43,209 bases of DNA from Treponema sp. (GCA_009785215.1 WQWU01000018.1:1-43209), one strand, 5' to 3'. Shown: positions 1 through 8,795, counted from the stretch's first letter. Notes: generated from the sequence alone by a model not told the origin. Program-made: numbers and translations.

Positions 1-1
1 A

Positions 2-144
2 CAAAAAACAGACAACAAAAAACAAACAACAAGAAACAAACAACAGGCAACAGGCAACAGGCAACAGGCAACAGGCAACAGGCAACAGGCAACAGGCAAC
101 AGGCAACAGGCAACAGGCAACAGGCAACAGGCAACAGGCAACAG
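2..144. repeat. Heptanucleotide tandem array (CAACAGG)n
   Basis: Fourteen uninterrupted copies of CAACAGG run from 41 to 138, followed by a partial copy to 144. Positions 2-40 keep the same 7-bp phase but with degenerate A-rich units such as CAAAAAA, CAAACAA and CAAGAAA. The array may begin before the window. It lies outside any gene, so copy-number change would not shift a reading frame here. It ends about 85 bp upstream of a possible promoter for the lipoprotein gene at 371. Confidence 0.95.
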
Positions 145-370
145 TTCCCAATTATACTCTAACTACGATAAGATTCGTGTCAACTATACTTTAGTTTTTT
201 TATTAAAATATTTAATTTTCTCATTTATTTGGAAAATTCAGGGTTATTCTGTATATGCAAAACCGCCGTTTGCACCGTTATACAAGCTTCTTTTTTACAC
301 TCGTGCAATTAAGAAGTCTATGGAATAATACTTGTTTTTTATAAATCGAACAAACAAAAGGAGTTTTGAT
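145..370 (+). promoter_or_regulatory. AT-rich upstream region with candidate promoter
   Basis: This is non-coding upstream DNA of the lipoprotein gene. A weak sigma70-like pair is visible: TTGGAA at 229-234 and TATATG at 252-257, 17 bp apart, each 4 of 6 to consensus. A TTG at 332 is in frame with the gene but has no ribosome site. AAGGAG at 358-363 is correctly spaced for the ATG at 371. If the promoter is real, the leader is about 105 nt. No other element is recognised. Confidence 0.35.
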
Positions 371-1348
371 ATGAAAAAAAATGTTTGGATTTTATGGATT
401 TTTACTGGTCTTTGTGCAATATTTTTTTCTGGTTGTCTTACAGCAAAAGCTGTAACAACTTCCCAAAATAATAATGCAGGACGAAGCATGGTGGTTATTT
501 CTGATGACGCAACTGTTTGGATTGGCGGAATAAGAATCGATAGAGATTTTTTAGGACAACAAAATTTTATCTTTCCTGCAGGAAAACATACGGTAACCGT
601 TAGAGATAACTTACAGTTCACTACTATGGAAACACATCAAGGCAGGAGATATATACCTTATACAGCAATTTGGAACACTGAATATGAATTTAAACCAGAA
701 AAATCGTATAAAATAAACGTTAGCCGTGCCCGATTAAGATATGTAAATGGTAATTTAATATCTGATGATAGCAGAGTACGTATCGTTGTAGAAAACAGAC
801 GCCCTACAGTTTATTTTGAAGGAGATAATTTTATTACAATATCAGAGTATAGTTTTGGTCCTAGCGGTGGTTTGATTGGAACTACTTATATTGGTCCTTA
901 TTTCAATTCAAATACAGATTTTCTTCTTTGGAACTATGGTCCCGGTTTAGGGTTGAACGCAGGTCCTCGTCTAGGACTACAAATGATTTCCGGAAAAATA
1001 GACTTAAAATTAGTAGGGGAAGCTGGTATAGGTGCAGGTATATTTTATCATTTAACACCAGAATCTTTTGGAGGTGTATACAACTATTATTACAGCGGAA
1101 TGATAGACTTTTCTTTTCCAGGAATAGTTATTGGTACTGGTTATGGTATGCTTAACGAACAAATTTCTTTTCTTGATAATGATACTGAGCTAAAAAACAC
1201 TTTTCCTTATGTAGAAATAAATTTGAGAAAACTACATGATACTGACTGGATTGGAGGAGGATCAGCAGGAATTTTTGCCAGGTATTATTTTATTAATGCA
1301 AATGATTGGTACAATAAATTCGCCTTTGGTATTAGAGCATATTTTTAA
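371..1348 (+). CDS. Predicted lipoprotein of unknown function
   Basis: A 325-residue protein of unrecognised family. The N-terminus is a lipoprotein signal: basic MKKN, a hydrophobic stretch, then the lipobox FSGC at about residue 22, so the mature protein should be lipid-anchored in the envelope. Residues about 40-120 contain a segment with PAGKHTVTV, which recalls PEGA-like surface stalks (an inference). The C-terminal half is rich in Gly, Tyr and Phe with alternating hydrophobics and ends in Phe, as many outer-membrane beta-barrels do; a barrel is possible but unproven. The ATG at 371 is chosen for its AAGGAG site. The gene stands alone, converges on fliJ, and has a tandem repeat array upstream. 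Confidence 0.8.
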   Translation: MKKNVWILWIFTGLCAIFFSGCLTAKAVTTSQNNNAGRSMVVISDDATVWIGGIRIDRDFLGQQNFIFPAGKHTVTVRDNLQFTTMETHQGRRYIPYTAIWNTEYEFKPEKSYKINVSRARLRYVNGNLISDDSRVRIVVENRRPTVYFEGDNFITISEYSFGPSGGLIGTTYIGPYFNSNTDFLLWNYGPGLGLNAGPRLGLQMISGKIDLKLVGEAGIGAGIFYHLTPESFGGVYNYYYSGMIDFSFPGIVIGTGYGMLNEQISFLDNDTELKNTFPYVEINLRKLHDTDWIGGGSAGIFARYYFINANDWYNKFAFGIRAYF

Positions 1349-1364
1349 ATAATATGTCTTCTTT

Positions 1365-1392
1365 TCAGGGAGGCAGCATCTGCCTCTCCTGA
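1365..1392. terminator. Hairpin between converging genes
   Basis: TCAGGGAGGCAG pairs with CTGCCTCTCCTGA across a short loop, with one bulged A, giving a stem of about 12 bp. It lies between the stop of the plus-strand lipoprotein gene and the stop of fliJ on the minus strand, where a bidirectional terminator is expected. The flanking T-tracts are imperfect on both strands, so efficiency is uncertain. Confidence 0.65.
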
Positions 1393-1414
1393 AGCATTGG
1401 TTTAAATTTTATTT

Positions 1415-1837
1415 TCATGCTCTATTATATCTTGCCGCTGTTAAATTATCAACTTCATCCATTTCATAATTTAAAACCTCTTTGTGATAGGCTTTCTTTT
1501 GTTTTTCCTTTAATTTTTCTATCGCTTTTAATTCTTTTTGAGCTTCCAGATAAACTGCACGTTTTTCTTCTACAACAATTTCTGCCTGAGCCGCTTGTTC
1601 TGCCATTTTTTCGGCATCCTGTTCAAGTTTAAGAATATAATTATCCCATGAAAACATCTCAAGAGGATTTTTAAAGCGCTGCCCCGCGGCATTAAATCTT
1701 TTAACAGCTATTTTTTTTATTTCGCTTTCAATCTTGTTTAAAATGCTGATTGCCTGACCAAGAGCCAGTTTACATTCTTCTTCTTTAAACTGCCTTAATT
1801 GAAGAATTTTTTCAAGATTAAACTTAAATCGTCTCAT
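1415..1837 (-). CDS. fliJ: Flagellar export chaperone FliJ
   Basis: A 140-residue, almost entirely helical protein with heptad-like charged repeats, starting MRRFKFNLEKILQLRQ. This opening and the length match FliJ, the coiled-coil component that sits in the FliI hexamer of the flagellar type III export apparatus and helps move export chaperones. Its ATG overlaps the fliI stop by 4 bp (1834-1837), so translation is probably coupled. It is the last gene of the 24-gene minus-strand block and is followed by a hairpin at 1365-1392. Sequence conservation in FliJ is low; position after fliI carries much of the assignment. Confidence 0.9.
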   Translation of the reverse strand: MRRFKFNLEKILQLRQFKEEECKLALGQAISILNKIESEIKKIAVKRFNAAGQRFKNPLEMFSWDNYILKLEQDAEKMAEQAAQAEIVVEEKRAVYLEAQKELKAIEKLKEKQKKAYHKEVLNYEMDEVDNLTAARYNRA

Positions 1838-3327
1838 GATAAAGAAGAAAATAATGCTGCGACACTGTTAAGCGCCTTTGCGGTATCTTCGATAGGAGGA
1901 GATTTTTCTGTATCCTGCGGTACTTGTTCTTTTTTAGCAGAACGAAAGGATGAAAATGATTTTTGATTATTATCTGCCATTTCATCCGGAGGAATACTAA
2001 TTCCTGTTATTAAAGACATACCTTCCAGAGTATCCTGAAGCGAAGAAGGCTCTTCTATATCCTGAACAAGAAAATCTTCTATAGCGACATGTTTGGATAT
2101 GGCTTCGTCTACTTCCGGATTTGATCCGTAATGGTACGCGCCTACATTAATTAAATCTTCTGCTTTTGCATAAGCTGCCATATTCTTCCGGATAATACCG
2201 GCTGCTTTTTTACTTTCGCTTCCTGTTATATTCGGCGCTAACCTTGAAATGCTCTGTAAAACATCAATTGCAGGATAATGAAAACCCTGTGCAAGTTCAC
2301 GGGAAAGAACTATATGACCATCCAGTATTCCGCGGACAGTATCTGCAACAGGTTCATCCATATCATCACCGTCTACAAGAATAGTATAAAAACCTGTAAT
2401 GCTTCCTTTTTCGGAAGTGCCGGATCTTTCAAGAAGTTTCGGCATGGAATCGAACATGCTTGGCGGATACCCTCTTTGAGCAGGCGGCTCGCCGGAAGCA
2501 AGACCGATTTCCCTCATTGCACGGGCAAACCGCGTAACAGAATCAAATAAAAGCATTACGTCTTTTCCCTGATCCCTGAAATATTCTGCGACAGCTGTTG
2601 CGACATAAGCTCCGCGAAGACGGGCAAGAGGCGGTGAGTTAGACGGAGTTACTATTAATACGCTTCTTTTTAGTCCTTCTTCGCCAAGATCATTCTCTAT
2701 AAAATCATTAACCTCGCGCCCGCGCTCTCCTATAAGCGCTACAACATTAACATCTGCGCTAGTGTTACGCGCAATCATTCCAAGCAGCGTAGATTTACCT
2801 ACGCCTGAACCTGCAAATATGCCAAGGCGCTGTCCTTTACCTACAGCTAAAAGCCCGTCAATTGCGCGTACGCCTGTTGTAATGCGTTCTGTTACCCTTC
2901 TTCTTTTTAACGGATCAGGAGGACTTGTTAAAGCCGGATATAAACATGAAGATGCGATGTTACCCTTATCGTCAATTGGATTGCCAAGAGCATCTATAAC
3001 ACGGCCTAAAAGTTTATCGGAAACCGGAACTTCAAGCCGCGCTCCAAGGGCAATAACTCTATCACCAATTTCTATACCGTCTGTTTCTTCATAAGACATT
3101 AATTGAACAGTTTCATCTCTTAATCCGACAACTTCTGCTCTTATGTTTCCTCTGCCTTTGGGAACAATAATTCTGCAAATTTCACCAATAATTGCCTGCG
3201 GGCCGCGGCTTTCTATTAAAAGCCCCTGAACTTTTGTAACCCTTCCAACGCATTTAATTGGATCTGTGCGATCTGTACAACTAAGATATTTTTCGAAAAT
3301 TACATTTTCTATAATCTGTTCCTGCAT
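1834..3327 (-). CDS. fliI: Flagellar export ATPase FliI
   Basis: A 497-residue F1-beta-like ATPase that energises flagellar type III export at the inner membrane. The Walker A motif GIFAGSGVGKST, the GERGREVNDFIE segment and the Walker B region VMLLFDSVTRFARA are all present and typical of FliI/SctN. The ATG at 3327 is chosen because GGAGAGGAGG lies just upstream; an in-frame TTG at 3348 has no such site. The last 45 or so residues form a Ser/Lys/Glu-rich tail beyond the usual FliI end (family members are commonly about 440-460 residues), which looks lineage specific. It sits between fliH, its regulator, and fliJ. Confidence 0.97.
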   Translation of the reverse strand: MQEQIIENVIFEKYLSCTDRTDPIKCVGRVTKVQGLLIESRGPQAIIGEICRIIVPKGRGNIRAEVVGLRDETVQLMSYEETDGIEIGDRVIALGARLEVPVSDKLLGRVIDALGNPIDDKGNIASSCLYPALTSPPDPLKRRRVTERITTGVRAIDGLLAVGKGQRLGIFAGSGVGKSTLLGMIARNTSADVNVVALIGERGREVNDFIENDLGEEGLKRSVLIVTPSNSPPLARLRGAYVATAVAEYFRDQGKDVMLLFDSVTRFARAMREIGLASGEPPAQRGYPPSMFDSMPKLLERSGTSEKGSITGFYTILVDGDDMDEPVADTVRGILDGHIVLSRELAQGFHYPAIDVLQSISRLAPNITGSESKKAAGIIRKNMAAYAKAEDLINVGAYHYGSNPEVDEAISKHVAIEDFLVQDIEEPSSLQDTLEGMSLITGISIPPDEMADNNQKSFSSFRSAKKEQVPQDTEKSPPIEDTAKALNSVAALFSSLS

Positions 3328-3348
3328 GCAGCCCTCCTCTCCATGCAA

Positions 3349-3362
3349 GCCGCTTTAGCGGC
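3349..3362 (-). other. Short intergenic stem-loop between fliH and fliI
   Basis: GCCGC and GCGGC flank a 4-nt loop directly after the fliH stop and before the fliI ribosome site. There is no T-tract, so it is unlikely to terminate. It may separate translation of the two genes or mark an mRNA processing point. Confidence 0.4.
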
Positions 3363-4580
3363 CTAATCGGTTTTTCTCTTTCCCATACTTTCTATTTTTT
3401 CTGTTATCTTTTTATCCGCAGCCCTTTTACCTTTTGTTGCCATTGTGGCAAGTGCGGCAAGTGCGGCAGAAGCAGTTAATGCAGCATTAGCTCCATGCGA
3501 AAGTTCAGAATCTTCATCATCCATATCAGAATCATTATCTGTAGATCTCATTAATGATGCCGCAGCTGCTGTTGATGCTCCCATTAAAGTAGAGGCAGCC
3601 AAATCTGCATTTAAATTGGCTGTCTTTATAACAGGAGGCGGTGTATTGCCTTTTATCCTTGATTGTATCGGTGATATTTCCAGAATTTTATTTTCCAGTT
3701 CCGCAAGCTGGCTTGCAATACGCGCATCAATTTCACCAAAGTCAGTTTCTATAATACAGCCGCCAAGATCTACAGAACTGTCTTCTACTACATGAATGTT
3801 ACTTACGCCTTCCATCATTTTAATAAAATCCTGTTTATGTTCTGTAGCAAGTTTTAAATCTGCCAAATTAACCCGAATAATAACCGAACCTTTTGCTTTT
3901 ACTTTTCTTAAAGCTTCTATTACATTTGCAGAAATTATATCACGCTGATTTTCAGAAATAACTTTAATAACCTTGCGGGAAATAAGAAGCACAAGGTCTA
4001 CTATTTCTTTTTCTGTTTCGCTTAAAATATCGCCTCTCTTGTCCTGAGCGCGTTCCAAAACAACCTGTGTTCTTTCTATAAGCCTGTCAACTTCTGATTT
4101 ACCGTCTGCATATCCGTCTTCTCTGCCTTCTACTCTGCCTTGCTCTCTTGCTTCCTTGCGTTCAGCTTCCAAAGACTGCCTTATTTCCATTTCAAGTTCA
4201 TTTGATTTATTTCTTGCATCTGCGATAATTCTTTCTGCTTCTTCTTCTGCCTGCTGTTTAATAACCTGAGCTTCATCGGTTTGTCTTTTAACTTCTGCAA
4301 AAGCTGCTTTCTGAGCATCAGAAACAATGTTTTCCGCTTCTGTTTTTGCGCTGGAAATCATCCTTTCCTTTTCTTCTTCCCACTGCATCTTAAACATTTC
4401 AGCTTCACGGCGAAGGTCATCCGCCGTTGGGCCTGCATATTCTTCTACATCATCAAGCGCTTCAACTTCATCCTCTATTACAGATAAATGCGCCATCTCG
4501 GGATATGAAGTAGGTGAATCAATAACTATCTTTTCAGAAAGCGTTACAAGTTCATTCGGTCTGAAAACAGCCTTTAACAT
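3363..4580 (-). CDS. fliH: Flagellar assembly protein FliH with long Ala-rich tail
   Basis: A 405-residue protein. Residues about 50-170 are a long charged coiled coil with Ala/Glu/Gln-rich heptads, followed by a region containing [16 protein letters not shown] and the segment [14 protein letters not shown], which is the FliH/SctL C-terminal domain that binds and restrains FliI. It acts in the cytoplasmic export complex. Family proteins usually end near residue 300; here about 90 further residues follow, with an acidic patch ([10 protein letters not shown]), an Ala-rich stretch and a Lys-rich end. AAAGAGGG upstream supports the ATG at 4580. The identity rests on domain pattern and position between fliG and fliI. 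Confidence 0.93.
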   Translation of the reverse strand: MLKAVFRPNELVTLSEKIVIDSPTSYPEMAHLSVIEDEVEALDDVEEYAGPTADDLRREAEMFKMQWEEEKERMISSAKTEAENIVSDAQKAAFAEVKRQTDEAQVIKQQAEEEAERIIADARNKSNELEMEIRQSLEAERKEAREQGRVEGREDGYADGKSEVDRLIERTQVVLERAQDKRGDILSETEKEIVDLVLLISRKVIKVISENQRDIISANVIEALRKVKAKGSVIIRVNLADLKLATEHKQDFIKMMEGVSNIHVVEDSSVDLGGCIIETDFGEIDARIASQLAELENKILEISPIQSRIKGNTPPPVIKTANLNADLAASTLMGASTAAAASLMRSTDNDSDMDDEDSELSHGANAALTASAALAALATMATKGKRAADKKITEKIESMGKRKTD

Positions 4581-4604
4581 AAGTTACCCTCTTTAAAACT
4601 TTTT

Positions 4605-4631
4605 GGTGCCAGGCAAAAACCTGACACCAAA
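4605..4631 (-). repeat. REP-like hairpin between fliG and fliH
   Basis: TTGGTGCCAGG (plus strand) is matched by CCTGACACCAA after a 5-nt A-rich loop, an 11-bp stem with a single G.U-type mismatch. It fills most of the 61-nt fliG-fliH gap, an unusually large gap in this operon. There is no following T-run on the transcribed strand, so a terminator is unlikely. Its form resembles repetitive extragenic palindromes. Only this copy was noticed in the window. Confidence 0.55.
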
Positions 4632-4641
4632 TTTAACCAAA

Positions 4642-5700
4642 TTACACTACAAGCTCGTCTTCACCAGCACGTGCAACAACAATTTCTCCAGTATCTTCAA
4701 GATGCCTGATAATGGAAACAATTTTTTGCTGCGCTTCTTCTACGTCCTTTAAGCGTACAGGACCCATATATTCCATGTCCTCTTTAAGCATACTTGCGGC
4801 ACGCTTGGACATGTTCTTGAATATCTTGTCCTGAACTTCTGAATCAACGGACTTAAGCGCTTTTGCAAGTTCCTGTGAGTCGACTTCGCGCATAACTTTC
4901 TGAATGGCACGGTCGTCGAGCATAACAATGTCTTCGAATACGAACATTCTTTTTTTGATTTCTTCTGCAAGTTCCGGATCTTCGTCTTCAAGCGCTTCGA
5001 TAATCTGCTTTTCAGATGCACGGTCAACAAGGTTAAGAATTTCAACGATACTTTCAACACCGCCTGCCGCTGTGTAGTCTTCGCTTGATAATGAAGACAG
5101 TTTCTTTTCCAGAACACGTTCAACTTCGCGTAATACTTCAGGGCTTGTTCTGTCCATTGTTGCAATACGCCGGGCGACATCACTCTGAACTTCATGCGGA
5201 AGATTCTGCAGAATAATAGAAGCCTTGTTTGGTTCCAGGTACGCTAAAATAAGCGCAATAGTCTGCGGATGTTCCTGCTGAATAAAGTTTAACAAATGCG
5301 CAGGGTCAGTCCTTCTGATAAAATCGAAAGGACGAACCTGAAGGCTCGATGTTAAACGATTAATAATGTCGATAGCTTTTTGGCTTCCCAATGATTTTTC
5401 CAGGAGCTCTCTTGCATAGTCGATACCGCCAGTTGATATAAACTGGTTTGCCATCATCAATTCCTGAAACTCCTGCAGGATTGCATCTTTCTGTTCAGCA
5501 TCGATTGTTTCCAATCGTGCAATTTCGAAAGTAAGAGTTTCAATTTCATCTTCACGCAGATATTTAAAAATCTCAGCAGATATTTCTGAACCAATTGTTA
5601 CAAGAAAAATAGCTGCTTTCTGCCTTCCAGAATATTCTTTTACACCTTTCTTTTTTGAACCGCCTACAATGGCGTTTTGGTTTACTGATGCTTTTGCCAT
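4642..5700 (-). CDS. fliG: Flagellar motor switch protein FliG
   Basis: A 352-residue protein with the hallmark middle-domain motif EHPQTIALILAYL and the C-terminal torque segment MFVFEDIVMLDDRAIQ, whose charged residues face the stator. FliG joins the FliF ring to FliM/FliN and reverses rotation. An N-terminal Lys-rich lead of about 20 residues precedes the first domain. GGAGGA, inside the end of fliF, supports the ATG at 5700; the genes are 3 nt apart. Spirochaetes often carry two fliG paralogues, and the one inside the flgB-fliJ operon is normally the motor-active copy (established knowledge, not tested here). Confidence 0.98.
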   Translation of the reverse strand: MAKASVNQNAIVGGSKKKGVKEYSGRQKAAIFLVTIGSEISAEIFKYLREDEIETLTFEIARLETIDAEQKDAILQEFQELMMANQFISTGGIDYARELLEKSLGSQKAIDIINRLTSSLQVRPFDFIRRTDPAHLLNFIQQEHPQTIALILAYLEPNKASIILQNLPHEVQSDVARRIATMDRTSPEVLREVERVLEKKLSSLSSEDYTAAGGVESIVEILNLVDRASEKQIIEALEDEDPELAEEIKKRMFVFEDIVMLDDRAIQKVMREVDSQELAKALKSVDSEVQDKIFKNMSKRAASMLKEDMEYMGPVRLKDVEEAQQKIVSIIRHLEDTGEIVVARAGEDELVV

Positions 5701-5703
5701 ATA

Positions 5704-7419
5704 TTATTCCTCCAATAGCCAGGTTCTGATTAACTGGGCTGCATCTTCCGGATGCTCTTTTGCCATATTGATGGCGCTTTCCATCAATTCCATTCTTGTG
5801 CGTTCTTCGAGAGAAATGGATACATCCATTCCTTCCTGTTCCGCCTCGGCCATTGCACTCTCGCGCAGCATCTGTTCACGTCTTGCGCGTTCTTCTTCTG
5901 CAAGCCGTTTACGTCTCTCCATCTCGCGGGAGATCATTCTAAACAGCATAAAGCCAAATAACAATAATGTCAAACCAACAATAAAAACGAGTACTGTTGT
6001 TTGTATCTGTCTTTTTCTGAAATATTCTGCGTCTTCGGCTCTAAACTCGACTGAGCGGTCTACCTGAATATTTTGGACACTAACAAAGTCACCTCTTGCA
6101 GGATTATAACCAATAGCGCCTTTAATTAATTCCTCTGCATGCCTTATAACTTCCGGAGGAACAGGAGTGTATTCCCTTTCGATTGAACCGTTATGTCCAA
6201 CTATTGGATTTCCTTTATTATCGAATTTCCATTCCCATATACCGTCTATATTGACAGAAACAGTTACACGATCAATCGAAGGACTTCTTTCTTCCTGAAT
6301 ATTTCTTCTGTTAATTTCCTGATTATGGGTTCTTGTTGTTTGAGTCATCCTTCCGAATAAATTACTCATATCCCTGAAAGCAGGCATTAAGTTTGCTTCC
6401 ACTCCGGGAGGTCCTTCCGGATTCATTCCGATTCCTTCAAATGTTGTTGTAGAAACTGACTCAGCAACAAGTACAGAATCTGTATATTCAGAATCATCAT
6501 AAGCAAGCCCTGGTGTTCTGGCTCTTCTTTCAAAAGGAAAGTTCTCATTTGTTTCAACAGTTTTCTGAGACATATCCATATCAATCTTAATATTAAGATC
6601 CCTAACACGATCTGGTGTAAAAATCTTTTGAAGAGAAACAAGAATATCATTTCTATACTGCATTTCCTGTCTTCTTATTTGATTTTGTTCCTGAGCTATC
6701 AAAGCAAGCCTGTCAGCCGCTGCCATACCTTCGAAATCGTTTAATATATTGCCTCTATTGTCTGTAATAACAATATGTTCAAGCTCAATCCCTTCTATTG
6801 CATATTGAATCAACTTTTGAATACCTTCGATTTGCCTGCGATTTTGCGGAGATCGCGTAATATCACTTCCTGGTTTAGGTGTTATTCTGACACTTGCAGT
6901 TGCAGGATTCTGATCTCTTAAAAACATTGTATCTTTTGGCCATACAATTTGAATTCCAACATTGTCCACATCATCAATTGCCCTAATGTGTTCAATGATC
7001 ATTCTTTCCTGCGCACGTTGAAAGTTTATGTTTCGTTCAAAATCGGTAAGGCTCCATCTTTCCCTGTCAAAAATTTGCCATGGGTCTATTCCAGTTGGAA
7101 TCAGATCTTCGCGGATAAGAATCGCCCTCATGCGGCGTGCAGTTGCAGCATCCGCTACCTGCACTACGTTGTTCGGCGTTACATAAGCTCTTACATCTTC
7201 CTGATTAAGACGTAATACAATCCTGTCAAGCGCAGCTTCGTCTCTGATAGGAGCATCAATAACAGATACCATAACAGGCGTAGATGAAATCCTGAATAGG
7301 GCAACCATCCCTGCAATTGCAACAACTGCTATTACGCCTATTATAAGCCGTTGATGCATCGACCAGCCTGCCCACAATGCAGCAGCCTTAGTCATCATTT
7401 TTTTGAGTAATTCGTTCAT
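5704..7419 (-). CDS. fliF: Flagellar MS-ring protein FliF
   Basis: A 571-residue protein that builds the MS ring in the inner membrane around the export gate. A transmembrane helix lies near residues 20-41 (LIIGVIAVVAIAGMVAL) and a second near 474-496 (VFIVGLTLLLFGFMLF), with the ring-building domains between. After the second helix comes a charged helix and a C-terminal segment, AAQLIRTWLLEE, that docks to FliG. GGGAGGGG precedes the ATG at 7419; an in-frame ATG at 7431 is less well placed. It lies between fliE and fliG in the usual order, with fliG only 3 nt downstream. Confidence 0.98.
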   Translation of the reverse strand: MNELLKKMMTKAAALWAGWSMHQRLIIGVIAVVAIAGMVALFRISSTPVMVSVIDAPIRDEAALDRIVLRLNQEDVRAYVTPNNVVQVADAATARRMRAILIREDLIPTGIDPWQIFDRERWSLTDFERNINFQRAQERMIIEHIRAIDDVDNVGIQIVWPKDTMFLRDQNPATASVRITPKPGSDITRSPQNRRQIEGIQKLIQYAIEGIELEHIVITDNRGNILNDFEGMAAADRLALIAQEQNQIRRQEMQYRNDILVSLQKIFTPDRVRDLNIKIDMDMSQKTVETNENFPFERRARTPGLAYDDSEYTDSVLVAESVSTTTFEGIGMNPEGPPGVEANLMPAFRDMSNLFGRMTQTTRTHNQEINRRNIQEERSPSIDRVTVSVNIDGIWEWKFDNKGNPIVGHNGSIEREYTPVPPEVIRHAEELIKGAIGYNPARGDFVSVQNIQVDRSVEFRAEDAEYFRKRQIQTTVLVFIVGLTLLLFGFMLFRMISREMERRKRLAEEERARREQMLRESAMAEAEQEGMDVSISLEERTRMELMESAINMAKEHPEDAAQLIRTWLLEE

Positions 7420-7447
7420 TTCCCCTCCCATAGTTCTTCTAAATAAA

Positions 7448-7843
7448 TTACCTTGTATTAATTAAATCTCTCCAGCCCTGAACCAGTCTGCTTAAAACAT
7501 TTCGTGTTATTCCAAGCGCCATGGTTGCTTCTGCCTGTGCGATTGTAATATCATGAATATCAATCGAACCCGGATTAATAATTGCTTCTTTTTGAAGTTC
7601 GCTGGCATTTAACTGCGCACCGGATACTTTATCCAGCGCCTGCAGCATAGCGTCTTCGAATGTTCCGGCTCTTGTTATACCTTGAGCCCCTACAGTATCT
7701 CTTAAATTAAGAATATTATGCCCGCTTCCTGAATAAGGACTGTCCGGCGGCAGCATATGTTTTGGATTTGTGCGTATCATTTTTGTCGAATAATCCTTTG
7801 CAGCAGATGCATTTACAAAGGCTTCATTATTGAATATTCTCAT
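7448..7843 (-). CDS. fliE: Flagellar hook-basal body protein FliE
   Basis: A 131-residue protein whose C-terminal half (FEDAMLQALDKVSGAQ, then IHDITIAQAEATMAL and NVLSRLVQGWRDLINTR) is the conserved FliE region. FliE joins the MS ring to the proximal rod and is exported by the flagellar type III system. The N-terminal 50 residues are Pro/Ser/Gly-rich and variable. GGGAGGGGG directly precedes the ATG. It follows flgC by 23 nt and precedes fliF by 28 nt. Confidence 0.95.
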   Translation of the reverse strand: MRIFNNEAFVNASAAKDYSTKMIRTNPKHMLPPDSPYSGSGHNILNLRDTVGAQGITRAGTFEDAMLQALDKVSGAQLNASELQKEAIINPGSIDIHDITIAQAEATMALGITRNVLSRLVQGWRDLINTR

Positions 7844-7866
7844 TTCCCCCTCCCAAAATTATTATT

Positions 7867-8328
7867 TTATCTGGCTCCTATGTCCAACGCACGCTGGAAC
7901 ATCATTTTAGAACCTTCTATAATAGCGGCATTTGCTTCATATGAGCGCGAAGCCGAAATCATATCTACCATTTCTGTAACAACATCAACATTCGGCATTT
8001 CTACATAATCCTGTCTTGGACCAGATAAGATTCTATCCGGATGCGTAGGGTCGTAAACATAACGCGGTTCTGTTGTTCTGTCTTTTTGAACTTCGACAAC
8101 ACGAACTCCTCTTCCTATGCCGCCATCCAGTTCCTGAGGAAGAAACGGAGAACGCCAAAATGCGCCTTCGGCAACAGGCCGCATAATTACACGGCTGCGT
8201 TTAAAAGCGCCGCCTTCTGTAGTACGCGTAGTATTTACGTTTGCCATATTGTCAGCAATTACATCCAGCCTTAATCTATTGGCGCTTAATCCTGTCGATG
8301 CAATATTTATTGAACTGTAAATTCCCAT
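7867..8328 (-). CDS. flgC: Flagellar proximal rod protein FlgC
   Basis: A 153-residue rod protein. The N-terminal helix with SINIASTGLSANRLRLDVIADNMANVNT is the Asn-rich axial-protein signature, and the C-terminal motif SASRSYEANAAIIEGSKMM is the matching helix of the coiled-coil pair. It polymerises in the periplasmic rod just outside the MS ring. The length is close to the spirochaete norm. It starts 4 nt after flgB stops, with AGAGGA upstream, so the two are almost certainly co-translated. Confidence 0.97.
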   Translation of the reverse strand: MGIYSSINIASTGLSANRLRLDVIADNMANVNTTRTTEGGAFKRSRVIMRPVAEGAFWRSPFLPQELDGGIGRGVRVVEVQKDRTTEPRYVYDPTHPDRILSGPRQDYVEMPNVDVVTEMVDMISASRSYEANAAIIEGSKMMFQRALDIGAR

Positions 8329-8332
8329 CTGC

Positions 8333-8746
8333 CTATCCTCTTAATACCTGATTTATCTGGCTAAATTCAAATGCCGCTGCCTGCGCAAAAAGCGTATAAC
8401 TCATCTGATTCTGAGTGGCAAGCATGAATTCCTGTTCAGGATCCACGTTATTTCCGTTGTTATTATAAGTTGAGGCATAATCCAGAACACGCCGAATCTG
8501 AACATCGCGGTAATCCCTTTCTTTAAAGTTTGGAAAGTGTTTTTCGTTTGTTCTTGTCATTTCCAGCGCAGGACGCTGTTTTTCCGACTCTAAAGCGCGT
8601 TTTAATTCACTCTCAAAATTTACATTTGTCCTTTTAAAGTTGGGAACATCCGCATTTGCAAGATTATTGGCAATTACCTGACGGCGTACCGTACTTGCAT
8701 CCATTGCGCGATGGAGTAAATCAACTGTTCTTGCAAAAGTATTCAT
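8333..8746 (-). CDS. flgB: Flagellar proximal rod protein FlgB
   Basis: A 137-residue rod protein with the family opening MNTFARTVDLLHRAMDAST, then RRQVIANNLANADVPNFKR, the flagellar axial-protein motif. FlgB forms the base of the rod with FlgC and FliE. GGAAGG precedes the ATG by 5 nt. It is the first of the eight flagellar genes in the block and lies 46 nt after hslU, with a possible sigma28-like site in between. Confidence 0.96.
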   Translation of the reverse strand: MNTFARTVDLLHRAMDASTVRRQVIANNLANADVPNFKRTNVNFESELKRALESEKQRPALEMTRTNEKHFPNFKERDYRDVQIRRVLDYASTYNNNGNNVDPEQEFMLATQNQMSYTLFAQAAAFEFSQINQVLRG

Positions 8747-8767
8747 TAAAACCTTCCTTAACTCTGA

Positions 8768-8795
8768 ATTTCGGCATAAAAAAGCACTTTCATTA
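8768..8795 (-). promoter_or_regulatory. Candidate sigma28-like promoter before flgB
   Basis: On the minus strand, GCCGAAAT (8768-8775) matches 6 of 8 positions of the flagellar sigma28 -10 element GCCGATAA. TAAT lies 16 nt upstream, close to the TAAA -35 core. The start point would fall about 15 nt before the flgB ATG. The upstream half overlaps the hslU stop codon. The match is partial and could be chance. Confidence 0.3.

Noticed and set aside
2-144. CRISPR-like array
   Set aside because: Units are 7 bp without spacers; it is a simple tandem repeat.
332-370. Upstream TTG start of the lipoprotein gene
   Set aside because: It lacks a ribosome site and would bury the signal peptide; the ATG at 371 has AAGGAG.
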